Shown here: piece after piece, positions 10,410-23,450 of the stretch
Layout: every line of letters starts with the position of its first letter
Position numbering within the stretch: the stretch's first letter is position 1
Assembly: GCA_004369085.1 (NCBI GenBank)
Contig: ML210258.1
Span: forward strand, 10,057-74,056
Reading direction: 5' to 3'
Length of the DNA: 64,000 bases
DNA from: Coprinopsis marcescibilis
Taxonomy: Eukaryota > Basidiomycota > Agaricomycetes > Agaricales > Psathyrellaceae
The notes under the pieces: generated by a model
Databases searched by the model: none
What the model was told of the DNA's origin: nothing
What the model saw: only the letters and a program-made list of their open reading frames with translations
Translations under genes and position numbers: made by a program

Positions 10410-12654
10410 TTGAATTTGGGATTTCGTTTACGCTGGGCAACATTAATGTTCTAGAACCTTGGGATAATTTGGAAGGACTCTTCAACCGCGAATTGTACAG
10501 TACTTGCCCTGATATTTAGGTCACCTTAGCTCGAAAGGATAATTAAATCAAATTCAGCCTGTAAGGCAGTCTATAAGTATGGATCACGCCCAGCCTTCAG
10601 AGTTTCAGCTATCAAGATGACATTGTGCCTTTCATACTTACAGTACTTATGATATGATAGCAACGGCTTTGACACTGCCGTTTAAGGCGCTGTGGATGAC
10701 AGCCTGTTATCTGGGTTGACATCGTATTGGTGAACATGTGTTCCGGGGACCACGAAATCTGTAGCAACGCTGCCGCATTACACAGGTAAATGCGATGGAC
10801 AAGGGGCCAGCTGGAGACGCTTACAGCGGTGATGTCGGTGGCTTACAGCCATTTGGAGTTGAGCTGTGAGCCCAAGTCGCCATGATTTATCAAACCAGTC
10901 ACCAGGTGGAGTGTAATCTGCTCTATGTAGGCGCCGAGGGCCCGAGAGTCGACGCTGTAGAAGATTATCGAATTCTGCGGCGAGAACTTGAAAGGTTGGT
11001 AACTGGACCATTTCGTAAGTTTAATGAACTAACAACGGAACAGAAGGCGAACCGACCGTCGTGACAAACTTTAGGTCATTTAATTCCGCCACCCCGAGGC
11101 ACCGAGATAGACGCCAAAATGACAAACCCTGATAATCATGGTGCATAATAAACAGACGTCATCAGTTTAGAGCGATTTGACGAGATTTCAGGAGGTGACA
11201 TGTGCACTCGGCCTTTGGGGATGGTGAATATGATTGAACCAGCCGAACTAGCTTTCAGCTTGGTCGGCTCACAAGCTCTTCGCTCAGCGAGGCAGAATCG
11301 ATTTAATGATTCCCATTGCGGGTATCGATGTCCTGTAAGTGATACTGAAGAGAAGTTCAATAAATTATCAAAATTCGTGAAGCACGGCCCAAGGTTAAGA
11401 TAATAACCTTTCCCGGGCCCTGACTTCTTATCCTCAGCAACAACTTCGGACAACCTGTTCTCGACCAAGTCTTCTGATATCCCAGCCAGTTGGTCACAGC
11501 CCACTACAAGGGGATATTATTGACACCGGAGCCACCAATATGCCAGTACCTGCGCAGTTGGGGACAGAAAAGGTGGCGGGAGCCGATGGTTTAGCATGGA
11601 AATAAGTCGCAGCCAATGCCAGCCATGGTTGGGGCAATGACGGCGATACATATCGTTCGATCGGTTGTCGCCGACTGCTTCGAGAGCGAAACTGCCCGAA
11701 GAAGATGCGGTTTACAAAGTCTTCCTGTGAGCGTGGCCGACGTTGGTGATCCTCCGAATGATAGGCACTAGACCGCCACCTTCACATCGTTGGCATGGGT
11801 CATGCATGTCTTCAAGACGGATAATCCGTTGACGCTGGACCTGTAAATGTTATGATAATAATATTTATAGAGCATAAGTAACCACCAACGACCCTGACTG
11901 TGAAGGTTCCATGACAGGCGGCGCGAACAATATTTCGGAGGTCTTGACATAATGTTTGGGTACTTAATTAAAATCAAACCAATTCAACCATTCTCGCTGA
12001 CATCGGAGAATGGTCGAGTGGTTCGAAAGCTTGAGAAGTTGGTTGCCCATAGCACTACGCGGACGATCCGTGCACGACCTCGTTGAATCGTATTGTTTTG
12101 TCAGACAGACATATTCCACCGTGAGGGAGAGCAACAAATCCTGGCAGGCAAATCCTTTGTCGAAAAGATCGGCATTAAAACATGCCCCGAAAGACCAACT
12201 AGAGAATCTTGATATTCGGAAGAGAACACCACCGCGCTAAAGTCCTAATGTTGCCGTGGGTCAACTTGAGAAACAGTCGGGAATGGCAGGCAGTTATCCA
12301 AAAAGGTTGTGACGGCGGACGGAAGAAGGCAGGATAAGACTTGGTTGGGAGCGTCGATGGACTTCGTCTTCGACAATAGTAGTCAAGGCGGATATGCGTT
12401 CCTCGGTGTTTGCGACTCCAAGTCCACGTTTTGTGCCAAGAAGGGAAAAGGGGAAGGGACAAGGCTGCTGAGGTAAGCGAATGAGTGCAAAAAACGGAAC
12501 AAGGTCCAGCCTCCACATCAAAGCTGTTGACAGTCATTACAACTGCCTATGAGGCAAGACGAGTCTCGATGGCAAGCTTGACTTTTGCCTTCTCCGCTTC
12601 ATATATCCTGACCTCTCCTCTACCACCACGTCGCCAACCTGATCTCCCCTACGG
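10410..12654. other. Long gene-poor stretch
   Basis: About 2.2 kb contain only short open frames with no recognisable family. Candidates looked at include plus-strand frames at 10882-11064 and 11200-11403 and minus-strand 11136-11504; none gives a consistent multi-exon gene. A short inverted repeat (GTCATTT / AAATGAC) lies around 11072-11122. The 3' end is the promoter of the F-box gene. Confidence 0.5.
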
Positions 12655-14258
12655 ATGACCCTCCCCCACGATATATGGGTCCATGTCTCCCAGTTCCTCC
12701 CAGCCCTCCTCCTTCGTGACCTCCTCAGTGTCAACCATAGTTTCTTCGAGATCGCCATGGATTGCCGCTATCGCCAGCTGATATTTGCGTACCTAGATGA
12801 TAGGATGCTGAAAAATATGGCTCGCTTGAGGTCCGTATGCTCATGCGCCCAGCTCCATCAAACTCAACTCCCCACAGAGATCCCGCCGTTGCGAAGCGTG
12901 TTCGAATCCTCCACATTGAACCAAGTTTCCTCAACCTAACCGACAGCGCCCCGCTATACTTTACTCCAAGCAAACAGCAGGAAACGACATTGCCAAAACA
13001 CCGATCACTTCGCTCCATGTTGACCGATATCGCGAATCTTCTCCTCGAGCAGAAAAATTTCTCCCGACACCCGAAATACCGCATAATGCAGGCCTTGAAG
13101 AAGAGGGAAGATGTGGTCCAGGTGTTATCGGAGGTCCTTTCTGGTCTCCCGAACGTGAAGGATTACTACGTCTCTTGGACGGGACTACCGCTCGCCTCCC
13201 CGACGCTCTCCACTTTCCTCACCAGTCCATTCCAACTGAAATTGCGGAAATTATCCTTGAACGTTTCGCTCGACAACGTGCCAAGTTTGATGACGCCTGA
13301 ATCTTCGCTCCCACAACTAGAAGAACTCCACCTTTGCATTCATTCGGAAACCGTCGCAGACAAACTCCAAGCAGCCAACATTCTTCGTCGCTACCTCGCG
13401 CCCGTCATCAGCCGACTTCGGTCCACGCTCAAGACGTTTGTCATCTCTGCATGGGAAGCCACCGATCTGTCACCCCTCTTCGCCAACCTGGCCCAATTCC
13501 CGTTGCTTGATGACCTGAGTATCAACATTCCCGTCGAACCGTGCCATCTAGGGCACCCATCCGGTACTAACGGGTTCCTGGCCAAACATCAGTCCAGCTT
13601 GCGATGTCTGCGGTTGCGACCTACGCTATACGGGGGAAAGGGCTTAGCCGCCAATTTGTTTTCGTTTCACGATTGGATTCTGGCAGCCACCGCTGGCATT
13701 AGCTTCACCAAGCTCCGAGTGCTTGACATGACCTCCAGTTTATTTCCGACCGACACCTCCCTCATGTGCCTCCAACGCTTCTCCCGCACCCTAACATCGC
13801 TCTCTCTGACTGGAGTATATCGGACATATGAAGATGTCTTCGATATGCTCGAAATGGCCACGAAAAACTCCTCTTGTGGCCTCACCCATCTCCGCATTGG
13901 ACCAGTGGGTCTGTGTCCCGAACTTATCGATTTGATGGCAAGCAAGTTGCCAAGCCTGCAACGCCTCGAGATATCGGCAAGGGATATCTATCCTTCACTG
14001 CCGGATGCAGACATTACAAAGTTTTCAAAAACTGCACAAATCGTGAGTAACGCCCTTGTTTTCGACAGTCATAATGGAGTGAACATCTACCCTTTTCAGG
14101 AATCATTTTTCACTGCAATGGAATCCCGGTCCTACACTTCCTGGAAGCTCCAATCGTTGTCCATTGTCGCCGATGTCTTGCCGGAGAACGACCCTTTCGA
14201 GGCTGCGCTTGAGCAAACGTTTTTCCAATGCGTACCATCCCTCAGGTTCTTTACTTGA
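12655..14258 (+). CDS. F-box protein
   Basis: Exons 12655-12830, 12878-14042 and 14100-14258 give 499 residues. The N-terminus is an F-box (LPHDIWVHVSQFLPALLLRD then LLSVNHSFFEIAMDCRYRQL, residues about 3-45), the Skp1-binding motif of SCF ubiquitin ligases. The rest is a leucine-patterned repeat region (for example LPQLEELHLCIH, LRVLDMTSSLF, LTSLSLTGVY, LQRLEISARD), like divergent leucine-rich repeats used for substrate binding. The first intron is only 47 nt. The second (57 nt, GTGAGT to TTTTCAG) is a multiple of three without a stop and could be retained. Such F-box genes form large, fast-evolving families in mushrooms; the substrate is unknown. Confidence 0.87.
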
Positions 14259-15177
14259 TCCGGCATCGTTGGACCGAGTTTAGAAGGAAAGGACACCGTG
14301 TCACAGAGGCTGGAGCTCTACTGAGCTCTATCGCCACCGCGCAACGAGCCCAGGCGACGTAACACCATACACACAGCATTGGCCAATGCACCAATCGCCT
14401 ATCCTTGCAGTCAAATCTGGTTGACCTGGTCGCTTTTCGAACGTCAGTTTCGACTACGGAAATCGATGGATATATGCACACCCGTGATAAATCGATCACC
14501 CTTTGCTTCACGACATTGCCATCTGGTCTGCACCTGAACCTCAAGTCATGCGGCGGACATACGTATCGCCGCCACTGACAAATTGGGTTTTGTACATATA
14601 TACCCGGACAAGCGGTGTACATACCTACAATTCAAATGTTGGACAACAAATCAGTACTCAGTACTCAATTTTGGTTTATCTTCTGGCACTGTGTGGTGCT
14701 TGTTGCAGTGATAAATGTTTTGGATCTAGACACTGAAGGATCGAATGACATCACTCTCCACGAACAATTGGGATTCCAGAAATATAACTGACCGCAGATT
14801 GACCGCAGATATAGGAAACCTATGATTTAGCTTTGGATGGTTAAATTGAAGGCGATATCGGATAAACGGGAGATAGGGGGCAGGTCGACTCAATGATATC
14901 ATTACACTAAAGTTGAACGCCACGCCTAGACACAATTGGAAACGAAAACGGAAGAGAACCTTTCAAGCACATCGTACCAAGAAATCGATAGAGATTCCAG
15001 CATTGCGACAAGGAAGAAAGGAACCAAACATTTTCAAGAATCAATTTATTCCAAGGTATTTGTTTACCATCACTTTTCAAACCAAACAAGAGAGAAATGA
15101 CAAAATCTACTATGCGTGCAGTGCCTGCTTTCAGAAAAGAGTTCATATATGCGCTTCAAAAACCCTCGGGTACTCCA
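14259..15177. other. Convergent intergenic region
   Basis: The stretch separates the 3' ends of the F-box gene (plus) and ABP1 (minus). It presumably holds both 3' untranslated regions. No further gene is supported. Confidence 0.5.
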
Positions 15178-18032
15178 TTACTCCTGCACTTCAACGTAAT
15201 TTGCTGGAGAAACGATCAGAACGTGTTTACGAGCAGCAGGACATAGAGCTTACCTGGGAACAAGCCGACATATCCAGCTGAGTTCTTCCCTTGCCACCAG
15301 TCTTCAGAGGCAGGTTCGATTTCAGTGATGCGTTCGCCTTCTTGGAAGGTGATCTCATTATCCTCTGCTGCTTCGTAGCTGAGAAACAAAGTCAGAAATT
15401 ACACTCCGATGGAAGACATCGAGAGGCAATGACTTACTCGTAAAGAGCAACTGCGGTGATTCCAACGTCCTCAGGGGTAGGCGGTCTCAATGGCGCCGGA
15501 GGTGGAGCAGAGGCAGCAGGGGCAGGCTATCAAGAATAGAACCCATCAATCAGCATATGAATGATTCAGTTGCATTGATTGAGCGTACCGGTGGCGGAGG
15601 AGGTGGAGGTGGTGGAGGTGGCGGTGGCGGAGCTGCTTCCTCAGCCTCAATTTCACCCGCCTGGACAATCTCAACATAGTTGGCTAGACATTTTTCGTTA
15701 GTCCACCTTGACTTGAAATGTAAGAGGTATCGCTTACCTGGGAAGTAGCCACTCTTTCCTCCAGGACCAATTCCAGTCCACCAGCCCTCATCGACTTCCT
15801 CAACTTGCTCAATGTATTCACCTTCCACGAGGTTCATTTCGTTATCTTCAGTTGCCTGTTGAGGGTAACCACGTTAGCGGAAACAACATCAAGCGTTGGC
15901 TAGACCTTGCGTACCTCATATTCGTACAAAACAACGGCCACAGTTCCGCGGTATTGTGGCTCCGCTGCTGGTTCTGGCTCTGGCTCAGCAATCGAAAGGG
16001 CAGCAACCTATACCAGACTTCAGTGGACGTGCTAATGAAAGACAGAAGCGCAATGTATTTTACCTGTGCAACAGGAGGTGGAGGTGGAGGTGGAGGAGGC
16101 GGCGGGGGCGGCGGGGGCGGGGGTGGCGGGGGAGGTGGTGGCGCTTCGAACTCGGGTTCTGGCTCCCTGACAGGGGGAGCTGGTGGTGGTGGTGGTGGTG
16201 GTGGAGGAGGAGGAGGAGGAGGAGCCACGAACTGAGGCTCAGGTTCCGGTTCAGGTTCAAAGGCTCGAGGTGGTGGTGCTGGTGGTGCTGGTGGTGGCGG
16301 AGGCGGAGGAGGCTATACACGCTGTCAGATACGCGTGCGTAAGTTAAACTGGTAGACTCACAGGAGAAAACTGAGGTTCTGGTTCTGGTTCTGGTTGATC
16401 CGCGACCTCAGGCTCAGGAGACGGTTCTCTAGGTGCCCCCCACCGAGAAGCGGCGACGCCAGCACTGACACCAACAGCAGCGCCAGCGCCAACAGTGGCC
16501 GCCGCAGCCACACCACCAAAGTTCCTGGGTGTGTTCTGTGAAACGGTCGCACGCCCAAATGCAGGCTTTGAAACGGCCGCAGCTGGCTCAGAAGGGGTGA
16601 AGCTACTAGCAGAACGGCTGTTTGATTCTTCCTCCTCTGCCTGCTTCTTAGCCAAAGCCTGTCTCTCTGTCCAGGTCAACTTTTTACCAGAAGGAGATGG
16701 GGCTGGTGCAGATTTCTGGACTTGAGACTGTTGCTCCAATGCGGCAAATGGATTCCTCAGCCTTTTTGGTGCGGGCAAGGCGACTGGGGTATATGAGCTC
16801 TGAAGAGGACCAATCCTATCGTCTTCAACGGGTTTACTTGGGGTGTTCGAAGCTGCTACCGGAGCTGCAGCCAAAACGGAAGACCTGGCAGGCGCAGGTG
16901 CAGGCACAGGAGGAGGGGACAAGGGCACTGGGGCCTGTGCAGGTGCAGGTGCAGGAGGAGTGTATCGCGATACAGGGGAGGATGTCGCTCCAGGACGCTG
17001 ACAAAACGTCATTTCGTGTATTCAGCATCATGCTCGGTGAATACGCACCATGGCACTGAAAGCAGGTCGAGACGTCGTTGGGCGACTTGCAGTGGGTAAA
17101 GCGGGTGCAGGGGCCGGTGCGGGAGGTGGCGCAGGGGCACTGGGAGCAGGCTCAGGCTTCTTTTCCTCCGGCCATGCATTAGCGGGCGACGCAGCACCGC
17201 CAGCAGCCCTACCGTACAATGAGCCCGCAGAAGCCAAGGGCCGTCCCGCACTAAACGCAGGCCGTCCTGCGGAGCCAGCAGGCGCTGGTGTTGGTTTGGC
17301 TGGAGGCGGGACAGGGCCCCTCTTCAGAGCGGCCATGTCCACCTTTCCGATAGGCCTGTAACTCGAGCCGACGGGAGCGATGGGCTCGGCTTTCCGTGGT
17401 GCTTCTTTCTGTATAGAGTATTTGGCGCCTGAGGCGGCTACCACACGCGACATGATTAATTCAGGTGTGACGTCGCCCTGAACGGGAATAGTCTCAACTG
17501 CACGTCCTAATAGATAAGAATCGACCTAAACGCACCTCATTCCTGGCGTTTATCAATACGTGAGTGCCCTTTAAAAAATTCGCAACGGATTGTGCGTGTG
17601 TATGGAACAGCCCCTTCTTAGCTTCGGGAACACCATCCCCACACCAGTTGATTTGCACGAATTTTGGGAGTTGACTCTGTTGTCCGGAGTGATGATGCGG
17701 ATCAGATATACTGAGTAACAGGCGAGTAGAGCAGATCGACGACATACGTTTGGTTCAACAACTCGTGCAAATGCGTATTGAATTCTAGTGATCGAGGTAA
17801 GCGAGTTAGTAACAGAAACCCTGACATGTTAGATCTAGCTCGATCTTACTCACCGACCGTCATAAAACTCCTCTTCTAGCTCCTCCAGACCCCCATCACC
17901 CGTAGATTGCACCTTCAAGTCGTTCGTTCCTCCTTCATAGGTGAAGATTGCCCAATTGATCCCTTGCGAATTTAAAACATTTTGATATGCTTCAAGGATA
18001 TCTCTACTAGAGAGATTGATCTGCAGTGACAT
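15178..18032 (-). CDS. ABP1: Actin-binding protein Abp1
   Basis: Twelve exons encode about 738 residues. Residues 1-140 form an ADF-H domain that binds F-actin: it starts MSLQINLSSRDILEAYQNVL, has INWAIFTYEGG, FVQINWCGDGVP and SVANFLKGTHV, and closes with ASGAKYSIQ, which matches the ASGARYSIQ-type end of fungal Abp1. A Pro/Ala-rich linker with long polyproline runs and EPEPEP spacers follows. The C-terminus has two SH3 domains: VVLYEYE...DEGWWTGIG...FPANYVEIV and ALYDYEAAEDNEITF...DWWQGKN...LFPANYVEVQE at the stop. Abp1 links Arp2/3-actin patches to endocytic proteins through its SH3 domains. The exon 3/4 junction was placed at GTTCAG to keep the frame. The protein is longer than yeast Abp1 because of the proline region. 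Confidence 0.94.
16078..16315. repeat. Trinucleotide-rich polyproline microsatellite
   Basis: This is a run of GGN triplets on the plus strand, CCN on the minus strand. Inside ABP1 it encodes stretches of 14 and 23 consecutive prolines. It is interrupted by codons for EPEP and APP spacers. Such a tract is prone to length change. Confidence 0.9.
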
Positions 18033-18371
18033 AATCTGTTCAATAGTCGATAGGGGCTCTCGTTAGTCCAGAGAACGCGAGCAGGAGTACGTATACAAAT
18101 TACCTTGCAGCGTTCTTGACGTCGTAGATATGGTACCTGGTAGATCGACGATGGTAGTCGGGAACAAGGAAAGCTGCGGTAGTGGCGAGTGATGTCCGAC
18201 TCCCCGCTGCCCATGACGCCACGTGATGACGGAATACGAATGGCCAGTCTTGGCAATAATCAATGGCATTGTCAAAGTTATATAGCGTGTGTTAAGATGG
18301 TCAGGTAGATATCGCGCTAGATACATGTACATGGATGCCCAGATTCAACGTTGGGTGGCACAGTGAATTGA
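18033..18371. other. Promoter of ABP1 and 3' flank of the esterase gene
   Basis: The two genes run in the same direction on the minus strand. No additional gene is recognised. Confidence 0.5.
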
Positions 18372-20439
18372 TTACGCGCCGGAGAAGATTGTTGCCCCCA
18401 AATCCGTCAATTCCTTCCATTGAGGATCCTGTGCCCAGTGTATCTTGCAATCAACGTCAAGGACTAGTATTTCGTTCGCCGAGTGCTGAGCGGGGTGGCC
18501 TAGCTTCAGGTTTTCGACCTCGTAGTCAACAGCGTCCAGCCAGGACCTTGCTATATCAGCTTGTTCTTTGGTCAAGGCAGGAAGGCTCAAAGACCATAAT
18601 TCGCGATCACTTCCATGAGTAACGTAGGAAGTCCCTAGCATTGGGAGGCACATTAGCGAGAAGGTAGATGAATAGCACACTTTGCACTTACCCTCAGGAC
18701 GACATTCTTCAGGAGTCCACTGGATTTGATAGCGCAGAATGGGAAACCCAGTCTCAACCAAGTCGCGAGCCAGAATGCGCACAGGTAGGTAAACCTGCAC
18801 ACAGCTCAAGAGGTCTCCAAACTGCCTAGCAGCTTCTTCTTCTGTTGCACTTGACGGAAGAATGGGGTATCGTTCGACAAGCTTCTGTACTACTTCTGGG
18901 GCAAAGTAGCGTTGAAGATTCGGGACGATATCTAACGAATTGGTGACAGAATGGGCAATGGAGTAGAGGTACCATTCCTCGGAGACCTCTCCAGTGATGA
19001 TATAGCGCACTCCATGCTTTTGTAGGCTCTTTCCAAAGTCACCATTTCGCTGTCGCTCCATTGGACCCGGGTTGGTGATGACCCAGTCGTCGGACAAACA
19101 TCCACGGAAAGTGCCATACTGTCCGAGCTTCTCGCTATCAATCACCTGAGTGATGGTGGACCAGGGCACCTTCTCTGTATCCTTGAGAGTGTCCAAAATG
19201 TCGGATGAGTTAGAATCCAGGCCAAGTGCCTTGCATAGAGCCTCGAACTGGGGCTCAAGTTCAGTCGGAGTCTTCGGGTTCGCCCTTCAGAGCGGTGAGT
19301 TTCTTTATTAGGGGACATGAAATACCAAGACGCACAACATTGCGTTGGACTGAAGCATCGCCGAAGAGAATGGTGCATCCTCATTCTCAGGAAGTGTAGA
19401 CACATGGTGAAGCAGTTGGTGGACTGAATGTGCCCCTAACCCAAAGATTTAATTGCCTAAAGCAAGTAAGCAAAGCTAGATTCAAACATACCTGCAGAAA
19501 GGCCTACAATTTGTACGTCTTCTGAGTTTCCTAGGAACACATTCATCAGTCATTGCTGACAGGTTCATCCTTCTTGAGTAAGTTACCCCCGAAGGCCGCT
19601 ATGTTTGCCCTGACCCACTGGAGTGCGAGCCATTGATCTTTGAAACCGTAATTTCCCGATAGTCGGTGTCGAGCAGAAGCTATGAACCCGAACGCTGAAA
19701 GTCGATATGCTATGTTCACCCACACCTCGTTTCTCTCAGCGGCGATGAAATGCTCCTGAGTGGCGACAGAATGGGGAGACCCAAACTGTAAGAAACTAAC
19801 AAATTGAAGAGTGAATTAATTGTCTACCATTTAAGGTAGAGCAGCTTACCCTCCATGAATGAAGACCTTGACAGGAAAATTGGCCTTGAAGGGAAAAGAA
19901 GGTGGGATATAAATGTTCAAAAACAGACTACAGGGATTTGCTCAGCAAACGGCTTGGGAGTATGTGGAATTCTACGCACGCATCCTCTGTGGGTGAGCCA
20001 AGCCCAACTTTTTCTTCAAAGGGTGTATCTTGCACAGGGATGTAGCCAGTCGCCTATGGCACTGATTTTTGATACTCACCAGCTGCCTGGCCATCATTAA
20101 GAGGCTGAGCTGCGTCTGTGCAACGGCTCGTTAAGAGGTAACCGCGGTTAGATATGGACAAGCTTACAGCTTGACTCAGAGATAAACTCTTTGTATGGGT
20201 ATTTAAAATCATCTGGAAGTTGCTGCGGGTCCTCAAACCTCTTTGGAGGAGAGGCATATGGTATTTCTGGTCGATTTAGATTCCAGAGTTTCTGATATAC
20301 CATTTATCTAGTTACCCAGGAAAACAGTGGATCCATTGGATGCCTTTCCACCAGTGACCGGTCCATAGCGGGTTTCCAGCGTCACTCTATTGGTATTAGA
20401 GTGCAATTCGTCGTGGAGGTGAGGAACAGATACTGGCAT
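18372..20439 (-). CDS. Type-B carboxylesterase/lipase family protein
   Basis: The gene has many exons. The first ATG gives MPVSVPHLHDELHSN, then RVTLETRYGPVTGGKASNGS, the usual N-terminus of fungal type-B esterases. Next come EIPYASPPKRFEDPQQLPDD, EDALFLNIYIPPSFP and VFIHGG (oxyanion loop). The nucleophile elbow is GLSAGA, after WVRANIAAFGG. In the C-terminal exons ITGEVSEEWYLYS lies in the acid region and YVTHGSDRELW carries the catalytic histidine. The reaction would be hydrolysis of carboxylic esters; the natural substrate is unknown. No clear signal peptide follows this ATG, so a cytosolic enzyme is more likely than a secreted one. An open frame extends 5' of the ATG but lacks another start. 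Confidence 0.92.
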
Positions 20440-20620
20440 TGGAGATGATGATGGTCGAGAGCAAGCGATACTTGGCAGAACGCGTGCGACAAAAATAGAA
20501 CAGCTGACTAAGCCTATTACCCGCGGTCGACGTGTCCGACTGACGTTCGTGTTTCCAGGATTTCTATAGTCTCCCTCCAACTGTAACGGTCAAAGCCAGG
20601 ACCAGGCCAAATCTCTGGCA
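20440..20620. promoter_or_regulatory. Bidirectional promoter, esterase and STT3
   Basis: Only 181 bases separate the inferred start codons of the minus-strand esterase and plus-strand STT3. Both promoters must share this segment or overlap the other gene's 5' end. No specific element is called. Confidence 0.6.
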
Positions 20621-23450
20621 ATGCCGTCGCTGGCCTATCCAGTCCCAACAGACCTTTCTCCTACAACCGTCAAGAATGCAACTTCCTTCCTCAAAATCGT
20701 AGCGCTCGCTCTTATTTCTGGAGCTGCAATTGCCTCTCGTTTATTTGCTGTCATCAACTTCGAAAGTATTATCCATGAATTGTAAGAGGCTTTGAAATCC
20801 TTCAGTGGCCATAGTAACTGATTTGTGCTTCAGCGATCCATGGTTCAACTAGTGGGTATCGTCAGAGTTGTCACAATTGCAATATTGATCGTTGTCTCTA
20901 GTCGCGCAACCAAAGTTCTCGCAGCCAAGGGCTTCTATGTAAGCACAAGTCTTTATGAGGTCTAGGGATGTCAAATAACTTCAAAACAGGAATTCTGGAA
21001 CTGGTTTGATCCAACAGCATGGTATCCTCTTGGCCGTGTAGTGGGAGGGACGGTATATCCAGGTCTTATGGCCACCAGCGGTGTAATCTACAATGTTCTC
21101 CGCGCCCTCAACCTGCCAGTGGATATCAGGAATATCTGCGTCCTTCTCGCTCCTGGTTTCAGTGCGTTGACAGCATGGGCAACTTACCTGTGGGTCATCA
21201 TCCCCTACTTTTTCAACGAGCCCAATTTCTAACTCGGATTAAAGCTTTACAACAGAAATGAAGAATGAGAGCGCTGGTCTCTTAGCTGCCGCTTTCATTG
21301 GAATTGTCCCCGGCTATATCTCGCGTTCCGTCGCTGGCTCCTACGATAATGAAGCTATCGCCATCTTCCTGCTCATGTTCACGTTCTACTGCTGGATCAA
21401 GGCACTGAAGACTGGAAGCGCACTCTATGGAACTGTTGCAGCTGTATTCTACTTCTACATGGTCGCAGCCTGGGGTACGTAAGATCACAACTCATACTTA
21501 TAATCATATATTGACTTCTTCACTAGGTGGATACGTCTTCATCACCAACATGATTCCTTTGCACGCCTTAGTACTTATGCTCATGGGGAGGTTTTCACAT
21601 CGCCTCTACGTCGCGTACTGCTCTTGGTATGTTGTCGGTACTCTCTCCAGCATGCAAGTGCCTTTCGTTGGCTTCCAACCAGTCAGCACCAGCGAACACA
21701 TGGGTGCTTTGGGTGAGCATTTTACTGTTATCCTTAACCGTGTTCATCCTTAACCTGCAAATAGGTGTCTTTGGTCTTTTGCAAATTGTCGCATTCACCG
21801 ACCTGGTTAAATCCCACGTCTCATCGCAGAACTTCCAGAAGCTTTTGCGTGTTTCTTTGGTCGCCGCTGGAATTCTCGGTGCCTCAGCTTTCGCATTCCT
21901 CACTTACGCAGGAAAGATCGCTCCTTGGACCGGTCGCTTTTACTCCCTGTGGGATACCGGTTATGCCAAAAAGTCAGTAGCCAAGCCTTCTCTCCTTGAG
22001 TGACTCACTAAGTTCTGCTTAACAGGTACATCCCTATCATCGCCTCCGTTTCTGAGCATCAACCAACTGCCTGGCCATCTTTCTTCATGGACCTTCAAAT
22101 GCTCATTTTCATCTTCCCTGCTGGTGTAATTCTGTGTTTCAAGGAACTGCGAGACGAACACCTCTTCGTCATCATCTACGCAGTCATGGCCAGCTATTTC
22201 GCTGGCGTCATGGTTCGGCTCATGCTGACTTTGACACCTGTTGTTTGCGTTGCTTCCGCCATCGCCTTCTCAAGCCTCCTTGACGTCTACGTTAATCCTA
22301 TCGAACCCGACGTCCCGGCAGAAGAGGCGCCGGCCGTTGAAGCAGTACCCGCAAACGGTGTAACTGAAACCACCACCACCACTGGTGGCAAGAAGAGCAA
22401 GAAGGCCGATAAACCTGCTGCAGTTCAAGCCAGCGGGAGTGCCTTGTCCTCCCTGTTCGCAGCCAAATCTCCTGGCAAGGGCTCCAAGCGTACCACCGGA
22501 ATCTTCGGTCTGGACAGCCGGGGTGTCGTCCTCCTCAACGCTATCTGGATGCTCGCATACTTTGTGTTCCACTGCACCTGGGTTACCTCAGTCGCTTACT
22601 CATCGCCTTCCGTTGTGTTGGCTTCCCAGAACCAAGATGGCTCGCAGCATATCATCGACGATTTCCGTGAAGCCTACTACTGGCTCAGGCAAAACACGGC
22701 CGAGGACGCCGTTGTGATGAGTTGGTGGGATTATGGGTATCAGATTGCTGGAATGGCTGATCGACCGACGCTGGTTGATAACAATACCTGGAACAATAGT
22801 AAGGTCTCGTTAACTAACCGGTTTTCATCTGGTCTGATCATTTTGAACCCTAATAGCCCATATTGCAACTGTTGGCAAAGCAATGTCCAGCTCGGAAGAA
22901 AAGGCATACCCCATCCTCCGCAAACACGACGTTGAGTACGTCCTTGTCATCTTTGGTGGCTTGATTGGCTACTCGGGAGATGATATCAACAAGTTCTTGT
23001 GGATGGTCCGTATCGCTCAAGGTGTATGGCCGGATGAGATCCAAGAGTCAAACTACTTCACTCCACGAGGCGAATACAAGATCGACGAGAATGCGTCCAA
23101 GACTATGAAGGAGAGTTTGATGTATAAGATGTCCTATTACCGGTATGCTTGTCCCTTTTCCTAAAATCTCTGCAACCAAATACTGACATCCGATATCCTC
23201 TAGATTCGCAGAGGTATTTGGCCCCCAACAAGCTGTTGACCGTGTCCGGCAACAACCTGTACCCAAAACACCCATCACTCTCGACTACCTCGACGAAGCA
23301 TACACAACTGAAAACTGGATCGTCCGTATCTACCAGGTCAAGAAGGAAGACTCCCTGGGACGAGACCTGAAGAATGCGAATGCGTTTGCGACTGGGAAGA
23401 AGGGCAAGAAGAGCAAACCGCAGCCGAGACGAAGGGCACTTGTAGCATGA
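20621..23450 (+). CDS. STT3: Oligosaccharyltransferase catalytic subunit STT3
   Basis: Ten exons encode roughly 780 residues. It starts [20 protein letters not shown]. The first luminal catalytic motif ESIIHEFDPWFNYRAT is assembled across an 18-nt exon (20834-20851). Further STT3 hallmarks are [67 protein letters not shown] (the WWDYG signature) and [18 protein letters not shown] Lys-rich C-terminus ([18 protein letters not shown]) ends the protein. STT3 transfers the dolichol-linked glycan to Asn-X-Ser/Thr in the ER lumen and spans the membrane many times. One acceptor, GATTAAAG before CTTTACAACAG, was chosen to keep the reading frame ([15 protein letters not shown]). An insertion rich in Pro, Glu, Ala, Thr and Lys lies near the middle. 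Confidence 0.97.

Noticed and set aside
10882..11064. Frame ending in FRKFNELTTEQ, reminiscent of the start of 2EXR-type fungal domains
   Set aside because: The resemblance is limited to a few residues and no further exon could be joined.
11200..11403. Plus-strand 67-residue frame and the antisense 122-residue frame
   Set aside because: No homology, no partner exons, and both strands equally open; not enough to call a gene.
15852..16342. Plus-strand frames with long Gly and Arg/Trp runs
   Set aside because: They are the reverse strand and shifted frames of the polyproline microsatellite in ABP1.
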